Assembly: GCA_003864495.1 (NCBI GenBank)
Contig: ML133503.1
Coordinates: 992,001 to 1,056,000, forward strand
Direction: 5' to 3'
Length of the DNA: 64,000 bases
Source of the DNA: Nemopilema nomurai
Lineage: Eukaryota > Cnidaria > Scyphozoa > Rhizostomeae > Rhizostomatidae
The notes below the pieces were generated by a model. It ran no database searches. It was not told where the DNA came from and worked only from the letters and a program-made list of their open reading frames with translations. This document shows, piece after piece, positions 37,501-49,267 of the stretch (the first letter of the stretch is position 1; every line of letters begins with the position of its first letter). Made by a program: the position numbers and the translations under genes.

Positions 37501-39430
37501 TCTAGCGATTAATATTAGGGACCCATGCTTTTAATATACCAGTCAGGGACGGCGCAGCTGTTTAAAAATGAGGAGCTGAGCTCCGTTGTGGAATGGGGGT
37601 TCCGGGGGCCTGGTACGCCCGTTTGAAAGTCGAAAAACGCCTCTTTCCAAAGGTATTTGCTTCATTGCATCATTTTTATGTGCAATTCGGTTTAGAGCAG
37701 ATTTAGTTGAATTAATCATTACAATCGAAAAAATTAGCAAGGAGGCCATAAAAACTCAAACTTGGAAATTCATTCTTGATTTAGAAAATGACAAAATGTT
37801 AGTAGGAGAAAAGAAATGGTAGGTAAATGATACATTATGGATTTATTTGGGGCATCTTTTGAAAAACCTGTTACCTTTGCTGCTGATGACATCCCTCTGC
37901 CCTTCTTGACTATCCATGTTCCCATTAATTGAATGAGCATGTGGGCTATTCGCTGTTCCAAGAATCATGCGGTGAATACTGAATGGCACTGAATGAAGGT
38001 TTATGGGCCTAAAGTTTGAAGGTCCATCAGAAAGAAGATCCTTTCTTAATAAATTGTGTGTAATTTTCCACGAAAAAGAAGGAGCTGTTTTGCATTCCAG
38101 GACACCTGTGATGATAGACCTGTGATTGGTAGAATGAAACAGAAGACCAGCGTATAAGAATGTGTTGGAGACATACGTTTTAGATTTTTAGATTTTTACG
38201 ATAACGTTTGTAGCAGAGCCATGTCTCCAGGTGTAGCATCCATCATCAAAGTTTGAAATGGGTTCGGCCAATCATGGTATTGAGGACTGTCACTCAATGA
38301 TATTTTGCCTTTCTATCGAGAAGTTAAATATATATGCAATCTACTTTCATTCGATGCATCATATTCCTACAACTCTATACCTCACTTTTTCGCCATTGAC
38401 ACGGAGTGATCTAGTTCCCACTGTCTATGACACTCACATTACTCTCTAATAAATTACTGATTGAAAGATACAATATAAAAACTGTTAGATTCATTGATAG
38501 GCTGCAATTAGATTACGGTGAAATAGATTAGATCAGATTAGAAATTGCAGTTAATTTAGATTAGCTCCCATAGACACACTAACAAGGTAGACCTGGCAAT
38601 GCTTAGTCAAAAGGGAGTGGATAAGAACTTTCCCAGTCGCTGTTGACTTTTCAGATGCACTTGATTAAACAGTTACTAAGACAGAGAATGCTACTGTTGA
38701 CAATCAAGATAAGGTCAGGCCTCAATGAGTCTCCTTTAATTGGTGTTAGTGAAGCGAAAGTGGGCAGTTCGACGTCTATAGAATATTGTGGAAAAGTTGA
38801 AAATTCTTCACCAAGACACAATATAACAAAGTTGTGTCTCTAAGTATGTCTACCATGTTGACCTGGAATGCAGCATTTTGTTGGAATGTTTCACCATGTT
38901 TGCAGACCTTAAAAGCAGGTGCGTGGGATAGTGACAATGAGTAATGTGTTTTTCTTGTGGCGACTGTATTATTCAGGCGTTTGATAGAAATGTTGAAAGT
39001 ATTTCACAGACATTTTGGCGGAACACCGATATGACAACGCTAATGCAGTGGTTGAAGGGTCGAAGAAATATAATGATGTTGAGAAGATTTGATTCTCAAA
39101 TCAACCTGAGGTAATTTGCAATTGGCAAGCCTGGGTTTACAAAGAAAAATACCATTGCAAGCATAAAAAGGCATTTATTAAGAAACAATGCAAAAATTTG
39201 TTTTTGCTTTGTCGGCTTGGAAATCTTTCTGTGACAGAGCTTGCTAAAATTGAAGGAGTTCATGATTACTTCAAGGTTTATTTTTGTGACAGAAAATTTA
39301 ATAGGTAGTGTGGAAAGTTGTTTTGGATAACAAAACAGCACGAAGTAGAGATGATTTTCGCTTATATATGTATGGTTGTGAATGTGAGGAGCAGAAAGGA
39401 TACCTAGGGCCTGTTGGAAAGATAAGGAGA
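34543..39430. other. No gene recognised; scattered repeat fragments
   Basis: Mostly unique AT-rich sequence. A GC-rich scrap at about 37,545-37,640 (GGGTTCCGGGGGCCTGGTAC) looks like a decayed interspersed repeat. A short hairpin (GAAAAGGG..CCCTTTCC) lies at about 35,458-35,485. Open frames carry no recognised domain. Confidence 0.4.
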
Positions 39431-39575
39431 GGAGAAAGGGTGCCAGAAGAAGGGAGTAGTGTTTTAAGCATGAAAGGGGTGCTAGAAAAAGGAAGGGGTC
39501 TATTTAGCATTGAAGCTATGCCAAGGAAGAGAGGGCTCTAAAGGCATGGAAGGGGTGCCAGAAGAAGAATGTTTA
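39431..39575. repeat. Degenerate minisatellite, ~38-bp units, 3.5 copies
   Basis: Units begin GAAAGGGGTGCCAGAAGAAG and end near TTTAAGCAT or TTTAGCAT, at about 39,433, 39,472, 39,511 and 39,549. The purine-rich strand is plus. The open frame at 39,308-39,541 runs through it and is not convincing. Confidence 0.6.
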
Positions 39576-40900
39576 CTGAAAAACCTTCTATTACAGGTCA
39601 GAGCCTTGTACCTTATACATCAATTCTTTATTCTTGTGCTCCAGACAGTTGATAATGGCTTTCTTGTGACTCAGAGGCCTCGTTAGCGAATACGTAAAGT
39701 TAAGCTAAGTATGTTAAATTATATGGAAAGGATGTTTGATTCATCTGATGTCTTTCAGACAAAAAACGTATCAAACCTGTCATTCTCATAATCTCCTCGT
39801 TTTGACAATGGCTTGGTGAAACGCAGCCTCCAGAAAATTACTGAAGGCAGAAGGTTGATTTCATGAACGTAACATAATATTAGTTGGAGGCCATTAATTA
39901 TTAACTAAAGCCAGTGCAGACATCGAAAAAGAATTCTTGCTGCGATAAGGGCAGTCAAAAACTAGCTAAAAGGTCAAACACTAGCAAGAAACCTTGATTC
40001 GAATAATTGATGCTGGACAGTGTCTGGCCATTTCTTGAAAAATATCGAAACAGACATTAATGTCCCCTGGTTAAATGACACCTTGTATAAAGAAAAACCA
40101 AAGAGGAATATATTGATTCAGGTCGAGAGGAGATGACATGTACTTAGACTGTCTGCCTTTTTGTATCTTTTTGAGCCTCTTTGAAAGCTTTGGTCTTTTA
40201 GCTGCAAATGTTGAAAAGCGAACCCAACACAACACGAGCTGAGATTATGATATAGTTTAGCATCACTGCTCATTTCAAATGCGACAAATTTGCAGAAAAT
40301 AGCTGCCCCACAACAGGTCTTCGTTCGGGTGTAATGAATAAACTAATGATCTGTTCTGGTCTCTACAATCAAACGCTTCTTTTAACGTTTATACGTGGCT
40401 ATTTTCTCTCCATACGTTTGTAGTCTTTCATCAGGCAGTTAATCACAAAATCCGTATCGAGCAAAAGTCTTTTTCTCTGGGATATTAAGAAGGTAGGAAA
40501 GTGATAAAAGATCTCGTGCGAGTGGCTCCTGACAATGACGTAAAGAGATTCTGTTTTGAAACACGCTGAAATGAAGACAAAGCGTATCACAAGAGCATCA
40601 GCCCGCCTTTTCTTTACTGTACTGCCAAGCTATTTTTCTTATGATGATCACCATACGCACCGGGAAATATTTCCCTTCGCTGTTTGTCTTCTATATTGAA
40701 AGTGCAATGTTGTACTTGCTCTACATGTGTAACACCATCTAGTTTAAATCCTAAATAGTTAAAAGACGACAAGACGACAGAGACACACACAAGTTTTAAC
40801 TGGTGGTTCACTTGGTAAATGTTGACAAAGCTTTGTGAACATTAAATTCTAAGCTTTATCAAAACACTTGAGAAAAGTGTTTTTATCTATGAGAAGAGAG
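39576..40900. other. No gene recognised
   Basis: Unique AT-rich sequence with only short open frames of no known family. Confidence 0.45.
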
Positions 40901-41055
40901 CAAATCAATAGCAAGTCGAAATAGCAAGTAGCAAATCAAAATAGCAAGTCGAAATAGTAAGTAGCAAATCAAAATAGCAAGTCGAAATAGTAAGTAGCAA
41001 ATCATGACAGCAAGTAAAAGAGCAAGTAGCATGTCATGGTAGCATGTCCAAATAC
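40901..41055. repeat. Minisatellite, 33-bp units (AGCAAGT-rich)
   Basis: CAAATCAAAATAGCAAGTCG followed by AAATAGTAAGTAG repeats about three times almost exactly, then decays into further AGCAAGTA/AGCATGTC pieces. The 33-bp period is a multiple of 3, so the minus frame reads a repeated 11-residue hydrophobic string (ILICYLLFRLA). This is a by-product of the repeat. Confidence 0.85.
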
Positions 41056-42127
41056 GAGGCAGCAAGTAAGGATTTGCCAAAAAGCAGACCAATTTCTCTA
41101 GGTTTTTCTGTAGCTAAAGACGTTACAAAAGACATCGACAATAGCTTCTTCCCTCCGATGGAATGAATGAACTTCGCTTTTTACAGCTGTTACAGTTCCC
41201 ATATACGAATAAGCATGTTGCCTGGTTGTCATATTCTAATATTCAAATGGGAGAATTTATTATTGATGTCCAATGGAGTAACAGCCAGGCTGGCAATCAC
41301 AGAGGCGCTTCATGAACTGTATCTCTACCAAAAAGAGAATAGCTTTCCAAGAGCACCGCCAAGCCACTAATGCGAAAGATTCACACGTAGTTTTATGTGA
41401 AAAGCATACTGGTGGTGAATGGCAAAGTGGCCTAGATGGACACCAGAACATAAGGAATAAGGCCTCTAGTAATGGGCTTGAATAGCAACTGATGGCCCTA
41501 CAACAGTTCAGCACCTTAAAGGATATGGCGAAGCATTAACTCTGGCCATGGCTAGCCCCATTTATTCTACATGACTAACCCCTTGATGGCTAAGATATTG
41601 TTTTAGTCATTGCAAATGAACTGCAAGCAATCGATGAAATAATTTGCCACAAATCTAAGAAATCTTAAAAGTTGAGTGAGGTGATGGCTTATGTATTTAC
41701 CTAAACTGAACCTTCCACCAAAACACAATTGACAAAGTTCAAGGGAACAATAGGCTTCGAATTTCTAAATTAATTTCTGCTTTTTGAAAACATTTCATAC
41801 CTTTTATTCAAAGTTTTAAAATGCCACATTCTGGATGACATAGTAAAACTGTAAATACCTAGTTACAAGTGACTTGTTATTAAACACCACCCAACACGCA
41901 TCAACAATATTTTGTATTATGGTGTTTTATCATGTAGATGAGCCTTTATCTCTCTGTAAATTAATTGAAACTCTTGTACCCTTGAAGTTACACATGATTT
42001 TCATATAAGCCTCTGTCCCTCGTGAGAGATACTTAAACACGTGAATGGAGAATGTCCCTCAATCCAGTTGACTGTCTCCAGGAAACAATCCCCCGTGAAT
42101 TAACCACCTTTATTCTTTAATAACATC
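41056..42127. other. No gene recognised
   Basis: AT-rich sequence. The overlapping frames at 41,167-41,370 (plus) and 41,260-41,514 (minus) shadow each other and show no domain. Confidence 0.45.
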
Positions 42128-42500
42128 CCTTTAAAAAACGTGCAAGAGCAAAAACCCCTGGGGTCATACTGGACTCCAAATTATCCTTTTCTAGTCACAT
42201 CAGAGCTGCCATCTCAAAAGCCAGGCACGGAATAGAAATGTTAAAAAGTTTCTTTCAAAGTACATACCACGACATGCCCGCCACGAACATTGTATGTTCG
42301 CAAGTGTCTAGAGTATGGCGACGCCATACACCACATCCCACATGATATTTGCGACTTTAGTCATGTTAATCGACCTAATTTAATGGAAAACTTGAAGCTG
42401 TCCAATACTCCACTACACTTGCGGCGCCTGGAAGGGTACGTCTGCGAGAAGATGTATGACGAACTGGGGTAGGAGCTATTCTAGACGTGATCTTCTTAAC
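42128..42500 (+). pseudogene. Decayed LINE (CR1/Jockey-type) reverse transcriptase, C-terminal part
   Basis: In one frame the sequence reads PGVILDSKLSFSSHIRAAIS followed by KARHGIEMLKSFF. This matches the LGV.LDSKLSF..HI segment after the RT palm in CR1/Jockey-group retrotransposons. A one-base shift near 42,288 then gives LYVRKCLEYGD, the family's conserved LY..YVRP.LEYGD stretch. It ends at YDELG followed by TAG where the family has W (ELGWESL). The frameshift and nonsense codon make it non-functional. No 5' part (endonuclease, YADD catalytic core) is recognisable upstream, so it is a 5'-truncated relic. Clade assignment is from memory of motifs. Confidence 0.7.
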
Positions 42501-43332
42501 AGTCAGCCTAGGTACCAGACTCTACTCGCGGTACTTAACAGTGTACATGAATCAAGGTTTGTTCAATCTTTCAAATAAAGATCTAATGAGAATCATCTTT
42601 TATGGCTATTAACAGTTAACATTTGGTCTAAATGCAAAGTAGATCCAGGTTTGAATAGCGAAGGAAAATATCTTTAAATCTCCTCTCAATATATATTGAT
42701 TTATTTTTTGTAGTTTATTTACTTATAAATTTAGATCTTAATATTGTGATATACACATATTTCTAGTGCTAGGAGGAAGTCATGACAACTTGCTCCACCT
42801 GAGCGTTCTTGTAATGTAGTGTAGAAGTTTCCATTCTGTATAGTTTTAGGTAATTTCAATTGAAACTTTTTGTGTCAAATAAAAAAGAAGAGATATCTCA
42901 AGCCAATATGAAAACCTTTGCACCAAAAATGCTCCATTTTGATTAAATGTTGATCGGCATGCTACCATGCTATAATGCCATAATCATTCAACAAGTCAAA
43001 AATTACCCCTAATATTGCAACAACTACCTTTAACTCTTGGCATAAAGTGTGATCATGAATGTCTAGCATTTTCTGTTGCAATTATTAAGTAGCACTTTGG
43101 ACAGGTAAAAATTTTTTCAATTAGCATTGCCAAAATTTCCATATTTCTGAAAACTTCAATCAACACTAATTATAACCAATGCAGAACCAATTCCAAGGCA
43201 AAATGATGTTCACAGTCAGTGGCATAATGAATAAGGATACTTTTAGGAACTGTTAATATTTACAACAAATTCAAAAAGGGAAATAAACATAGAGACATTA
43301 ACACAGAAAACAAAGAAAAATATTTAACAGAG
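42501..43332. other. No gene recognised; 3' flank of the dynein light-chain gene
   Basis: AT-rich sequence. CCTAGGTACCAGACTC at about 42,508 repeats the arm of the hairpin at 9519-9601. The right end is downstream of the minus-strand gene. Confidence 0.45.
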
Positions 43333-43338
43333 TTTATT
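43333..43338 (-). promoter_or_regulatory. Poly(A) signal AATAAA of the dynein light-chain gene
   Basis: TTTATT on the plus strand reads AATAAA on the minus strand, 41 nt downstream of the stop codon at 43,379. A very short 3' UTR is plausible for this small gene, but later signals could also be used. Confidence 0.45.
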
Positions 43339-43378
43339 ACAGGGTCCTTTTGCTGTTTCCATCTACCTTCCATTTGAA

Positions 43379-46230
43379 TTATGCACTGGGGTTCTGTATA
43401 ACAATCAGCATATACTCTTTGTCTAAAAAGGATTGATTGGACAAATGAGATGAAGTTATACAATAAAAATATGCAAGACAAGACCAAGACCACCAGAAGG
43501 CATCTCATGCAAATAGCTCAGTTAACTTTAAAGTCTCAATCAAACATTGGTGCACTGCAATAATGTGCTCAGAGTTCATTGCAAAAGTAAGATCAGTGTT
43601 TCTAAAGTAAAATAAAAAACAAGCAAAACAATTTGGCAAAAATGAATAAACAGCATCAATTTCACATTTAAGCTAATCCACATAAAATCTAGAAACTCTA
43701 AAAGTCTTTTTGATGAATATAACTTCCTTAAGATTGGGAAATCTAGATACTCATACAACATAGCAAAAATAATAAATATATTCTTTCACTCTATACTTCT
43801 AGAAAGTAAGCTATTGGTTTTCTAGACAGAGTGGCATCTTTCCTGCATAACATTAATCAAATGTTATCAACTTTAGCACTCGAACATCTTAAATCAAATT
43901 TGCTTTACTTATGCTTCAAGGTACCAAGGAACTTACCAGGTGCAATCATGATCTCATGCTTCTTTGATCTTATCCTTAAGAATGTGAGATCATTCTGAAA
44001 TGACAAAATTCATTACCTCACACAAACATCTTCAAATGGTTCATAATACTCAGCATTTTTTGAAACTTTTGAAATTCAATATATTCAAAAACAGTAACCA
44101 GTGAAAAATCCATGCCTCTAATTTCTTAAAACTGACAATTTACTTGCTTGACATAAACATCCTTAAGTTAATCAAAACTGGGAAATGCTTGAAACGTAAC
44201 TCATGAAAGTTCACCTGTGGATCAATGTCCCTCACTGTACTCCTTGCCTTTGCTGTAAGTTGGTGGATCAGTCCAGCATATTGTAAAGTTGTTGAATTAT
44301 CTAGAGTTGTCCTTATTGGAATTCCTAAAAAAAATCAGAGAAATACTGCTAGAAAATATGTGATATGATAAATCAAACTTTAAGAAAAAATTAAAAACTT
44401 TGTGTTAATATATTAAAAGAGTTTAAAATATTAATCCAAGTGTTGAAAGATAAATAGCTTGATTTTGGAGTTTTTAAAATGTTAAGAAGCAAATAAGAAA
44501 TTCCACTATCTGGCTGTTTATTCATATTAAACTATGGCAGGTTTATAGAACAGAGTAACATGCTCAAGAATATTAACATGGTGAAGATAAATTTGTAATT
44601 TTTCATGGTTACAGATTTGCTAAAACCTATGATGTGAGCATTTTGTGAGCATAGGATTATTTGCCCAGGGCTAAAGGTAATAAAGCAAACAAATGCAATA
44701 TGCATCAAGTCATGATTCAAGCAGTAAGAATTGTAAGTTACGGTCTTTTTTGCATATTAGCAAATAGACTGTTACCATAAAAATTGACATCAAAGTGTTG
44801 TAAAAATATATTAAGCAAAGTGCAAAAACAAATAAGCTGAAGTAAACCGAGAAACAAGCTTTCTCTTCCAAGTGGACAGTGGAAAAACAATTTCTGCTTT
44901 TTTTAAAATTTGTTTATGAAGCAAAGACTAAAATACAAATATTTTTAAAGCTTCTTAGAAGCTTTTTTCAATAATTGCTACATACAGAAATACCTACCTT
45001 CATTGTTGACAACAATTGTCCCAATGACTCCTTTATGACCTTGTATCCTTTTGAATGTTTCCTCTACCTCAGACTAAAAATGAATCAAATTCAGTCAAGA
45101 CACACTGTAAATACTGGATCAGGAGGTCATTACCAGTTGACTATGGATTACTTGGGGGTAAGGAAAAACTTTATAAATCTACAACAGCTGATAAACTCAC
45201 TATCTTGGTTCACAAATCATGTGATAGCTACAAACACATTGAATAATGGTCCTTCATACTTTCCTTTGAAAATGACTGATAATTAAAGCTGGTAGTTGCT
45301 CCAAGGGATAGTTTCTATAACCAAAAATGTGTAAGATGGTGCTTACAGTTGGCACTTTGGGCAGGACTTTACTACCATAAACAAATCTACCATGCCACAG
45401 GCACTGCTTGCAAATGCAATCCTAATTTCATCATCCCCTTAAATTCATGTAGGACTAGTGTGCACAGTAACACACAGTGGGTGATACCCAGTGAGGCTGC
45501 TTTACCAAGAAAGAAGAAGAAGGCTGCATGTTTACTTTTGTGATTTGTTTTTAAAAAATGCCATAAAATCTAGTGCCGTACATTTTTGTGTGTGGCCTAA
45601 AGATCAGCGCCTGCCCTCATATCTGAAAACAAAGCAGCTATTGGTGTACGTAATCAAAAATTTGGAGGCCTTAAACTTGGGGTGCTGTTTATGTGGGAGG
45701 GTCTATCATTGTGAATGTCTCTTGAATACAGAAATAAAATCAAAGCTCTTTTCCTTGGTGCACATTACAAAATAATGATATAACATTTGGAGCATTGAGG
45801 ACAATCATCATGTTCCTCACCACTAGTCAGTGTTCTGTATAGAAGTCAGTGTTCTCTAGGCTACTGCTCCAGAATATCTCCACAAAAATAGTTCTGGCAA
45901 GTAAAGGGCTTTGTGAATGTTCTATTTTTTGAGGGTGTGATTCTATAACATTGGAATGCCAGTTTGTGCATGCAAATAAAAGATACACTTTGAATACCCC
46001 AGTACATTTGCTGCTCCCTGACTGAAATAATTTAAGTGGATTTTTAAGTCAATTCAGTACCCCTAAATATCTAGCTGACTTTTCTAATATTCCATTTAGG
46101 CCCCTTTGTTGTCTAAAAAAGCTTCCTCTTACGAGTGTCTAAAGAGTATCAAAGAGGCTATTTGATACGCTGTACGTGATACGAAACATTTTTCTCAACA
46201 AAGATCTTGTTAAAAAATTATACTTACCAT
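43379..46230 (-). CDS. DYNLRB: Dynein light chain roadblock-type (LC7 family)
   Basis: This is a non-catalytic subunit of cytoplasmic (and possibly axonemal) dynein that dimerises and binds the intermediate chain. Five coding exons run down the minus strand: 46,228-46,230 (only ATG), 44,998-45,073, 44,215-44,324, 43,937-43,994 and 43,379-43,422. Every intron is GT-AG and the frame is continuous, giving 96 residues, the usual length of DYNLRB1/2. Recognisable family motifs are [15 protein letters not shown] at the N-terminus, [19 protein letters not shown], then [31 protein letters not shown] and the C-terminal LIVIQNP. Introns are about 1154, 673, 220 and 514 bp. A first coding exon consisting of the ATG alone is unusual-looking, but the donor GTAAGTA directly after it is strong. 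Downstream of the Galpha gene on the same strand, about 3 kb away. Confidence 0.95.
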
Positions 46231-46753
46231 GACTGTTTAACTGAAGGTTGTTACAGTTGAGCGGTGTTTCGGGCGATGTACGATAAACTTGGGAGACCGA
46301 TTCTGTACCTTGGGATACGCGCAGGCGCACTAGCAACAGTGCATGACAACAGTGAGTTGTTGATATTTCCATGGGCAACTTGCAAACGATGAAACGTTTT
46401 TTGAGAAATGACCAAGAGTGAATTATTTCTTTCTAGTCTAGTTACCACCCTCTCAGACTATAAAACCAACTTGAAGAAAAACTTACTTATGAAAATTAAC
46501 TTTGCTGCTGTTCTGTTGTTCTAAACGCAACGATTTTCCTACAGACTGATTGCTAAGATCAAAAACACTTTTACAGAAAGATAAATCATGCTAAACTAGT
46601 TATTGACTGGACACATCTCTTTTGATTAGCACTTAATTTCTGATTCTTGCCATAAAAAACTGGAGACCACCCACTTCTCTACATTTAAGGTACATTACAC
46701 TTTGCGGCACAGAAAAATTGATAACAATGCATTCTAAGGGGCGGCCCCTAGAA
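46231..46753. other. 5' region of the dynein light-chain gene
   Basis: No ORF of interest. It should hold the 5' UTR and promoter of the minus-strand dynein gene. I see no clear TATA box. Confidence 0.4.
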
Positions 46754-47011
46754 CTGGGGCGTACGCAGCCCCTGAAAAGTGGGGGAGTCTGTTTTTCGTG
46801 ACTTCACTTCTAAACTCGAGGCAATGCACTTTTAGGTGTGTATGGTGCGAGGAGAAATTCTGTTGCTGGTTTAATGATTTCGAACTTTTACTTGATCTGT
46901 CTAAGCCACAACATCCCCCTTCCCTTGAGGTACTGATTTGCTGCATTATTGAGAAATCTCGAGGAGAATATTTTTCATGGGAGGTCCGGACAACCGATGG
47001 GTACGCCACTG
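46754..47011. mobile_element. hAT-like MITE, 258 bp
   Basis: The left end reads CTGGGGCGTACGCAGCC and the right end, reverse-complemented, reads CAGTGGCGTACCCATCGG. These are imperfect terminal inverted repeats, and the right end is of the widespread CAGTGGCGTA type. The flanks CCTAGAA (left) and CTTAGAA (right) could be a decayed 7-8 bp target duplication. There is no transposase. Family assignment is tentative. Confidence 0.5.
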
Positions 47012-49267
47012 CTTAGAATTACTGTAACGACTTTCGCATACCAACATACAATCCCATGAAATCGCTGCCAATCTACAAAAAAGTTATTATTAAATGGAAA
47101 AATACTAAAATTGTAATTCTGAGTTGTAGGCAACATGATGCAGTGTCAAGTACATCGGACATAAGATGTGACCCTTGGCTAGTTTGCGTGAAAATGACAG
47201 CCAGCTTACATGAAGAAATTTCGCAGAAAATGACGGACGCGTCAGATTTACATTAAATTCATTCATTATGATACACATGTTAAAAAGCGAAATAGCAAAG
47301 AAGCTAATGACAATAATAATACTACTACACGGCAGCATAACAAAACATATTCTTCTTGGACATGTGCTATTGAGAAAAACTAAAAGTGGTTGGGCCTATT
47401 CGTTATTTGGCCAGGTTCAGTGGGTTGCTGAATTTGGCACTTCTCACACAAACACAATGCGTTCCACTGGTTCATATGGTAGTGACAAAGTTGGCTGCCA
47501 TTTTCATATTGCCATTGACGGACAGTGGCACATTATCAAAATTGCTCGGAGGCAATGACCGGCGCTTTTACTAGAAACATTGACGACATATACACTATAT
47601 CATGTAACCACGTGATCTCTAAATGCGTTTAGGCCATGCGCGTAATAAAAGGGCGTGTTGAACGGGAACTAAGAGCAGCAGTTACAATTGAAAAATGAAG
47701 GAAAACGCGGTTTGTTTATATATTACTTATAACATGTGTGGTGCATTTAAGATGAAGCTAACAATTAATATTTTGTGCACAGATGGTTGGCTTTTCTGTC
47801 AATATGTCAATTTTGGTCAATTACGAAGCCCTAAACGTAACTAAAATGTACGAAGGTATTGATGGCCGCAGCCTTGTCGAGGCCGGGGGCGCTTCGAGAG
47901 GGTGAAGAGGGACAACAGGGCAGCTCTGGAGTATGTGCTCCTGTTTAGGTGACAGTGGGTCAAGATGGTACACACGCGTCGTAGAGACAGAATAATCTGT
48001 TCTCGTTTTCTTCACACCAAACTTTGCATAAGGAAGGGTTTATATCAATCTTAAAAAATTCGCAGATAGGCTACATATTTTAACTAAGGGGAGACTACTT
48101 TGCAACTAAAGCACAGAATAAGGTTCCGCACATAATTTGTTGCTTGGCGTAGCGTTTCAAGGGACGAAGAGGGGTGAGCAATTTTATTCACCGCAGTGAA
48201 CTTAAAGATCAATGGTCTCATGAAAATATCTTTTTGGCTGGCAGCCAGAAACAGGCCATTCGCACGACATGCCATTTTTAAAGCGCACCTTCCCGAGCCT
48301 TCGTAAAGATACGTTTTTTAGGAGAAGTAAATAAAAAGAAGAGAGGCCTTCTCACTAAAGCAAGCAGCTTCCTTGAAATCGGCGTTCCTTTGGCAGCCTA
48401 CACCAAGGGCAAAAGATCGGACCGACTGCGGAAGTTAGAGTGAAAGTTACGCAGGGAAAAATAGCAGAACACATGGCAAGGTCAAAAGTTACATGCACTG
48501 CCTTGACTACGCCGATGTAACTTGCAGTAAGAAAACCTGGAACTGCCGTTAGTTCCAACATTTCTTACAATTATCCTATAAGAAACAAAATGAAATGAAG
48601 GCATTCTCGCGGTTAACCGAGAAAAGCCTTGGTCCGGAAAATAAACTACGCATCTACGGATACGTCCTTTAAACAAATATCGAATGTACAGTTCACAAGC
48701 AAAGGCTGCTATCTTGACCATTGCCATCGTCAAAAGAACATCGGGTATATAGAATGATGGTTTTTTTAAAAATCAAATAAGGGTTAATGGAGAAGTTACG
48801 GTTTTCGTCTAAATTGTTAGATTAAAAAAATATGCGGTAGTATGCTTATCTAATTCTGGGTACAGACACCAAAGCCATGGCGTTAGATGCTCAATCAAGT
48901 TTGACCAATTCAAAATTAATACACTAGCGAAATCGACAAGAAGTTCAAATCTGCCTAAAATTTGCCTTGTTGCATCCTTGTATATACATTGAATTTTCAA
49001 ATTCAACCTGGTACACAGTATGAAGAATATTCGAAATGAATCATTTACAGCTAGCCACAGTCAGCTAGACCCTCTCCCAGCAGATGGGTGTCGAATGGAG
49101 CCATTGAGCCCCACTGTCCTCCACTTGAGCTGTAAACAATTCTTTGAATGCTGGCACGAGCCCCACAGGGTTCCTTTGTGATTCAAATCAATCAGGTCCG
49201 TGTTGGCATTCCACCAAACGCTGCATCGCTCCACTTTCGACTAACAGACGTTTGCATTTTCGTCGAA
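47012..49267. other. Galpha 3' flank; no separate gene recognised
   Basis: The 3' UTR of the Galpha gene should begin at 49,267 and run leftward; its end is not evident. GC-rich patches occur at about 47,860-47,960 and 48,100-48,180. Open frames at 47,268-47,558 (plus) and 48,482-48,733 (minus) have no known domain. Confidence 0.4.

Noticed and set aside
40901..41055. Possible CRISPR-like array of short repeats
   Set aside because: The units are contiguous with no unique spacers and the genome is eukaryotic. It is a minisatellite.
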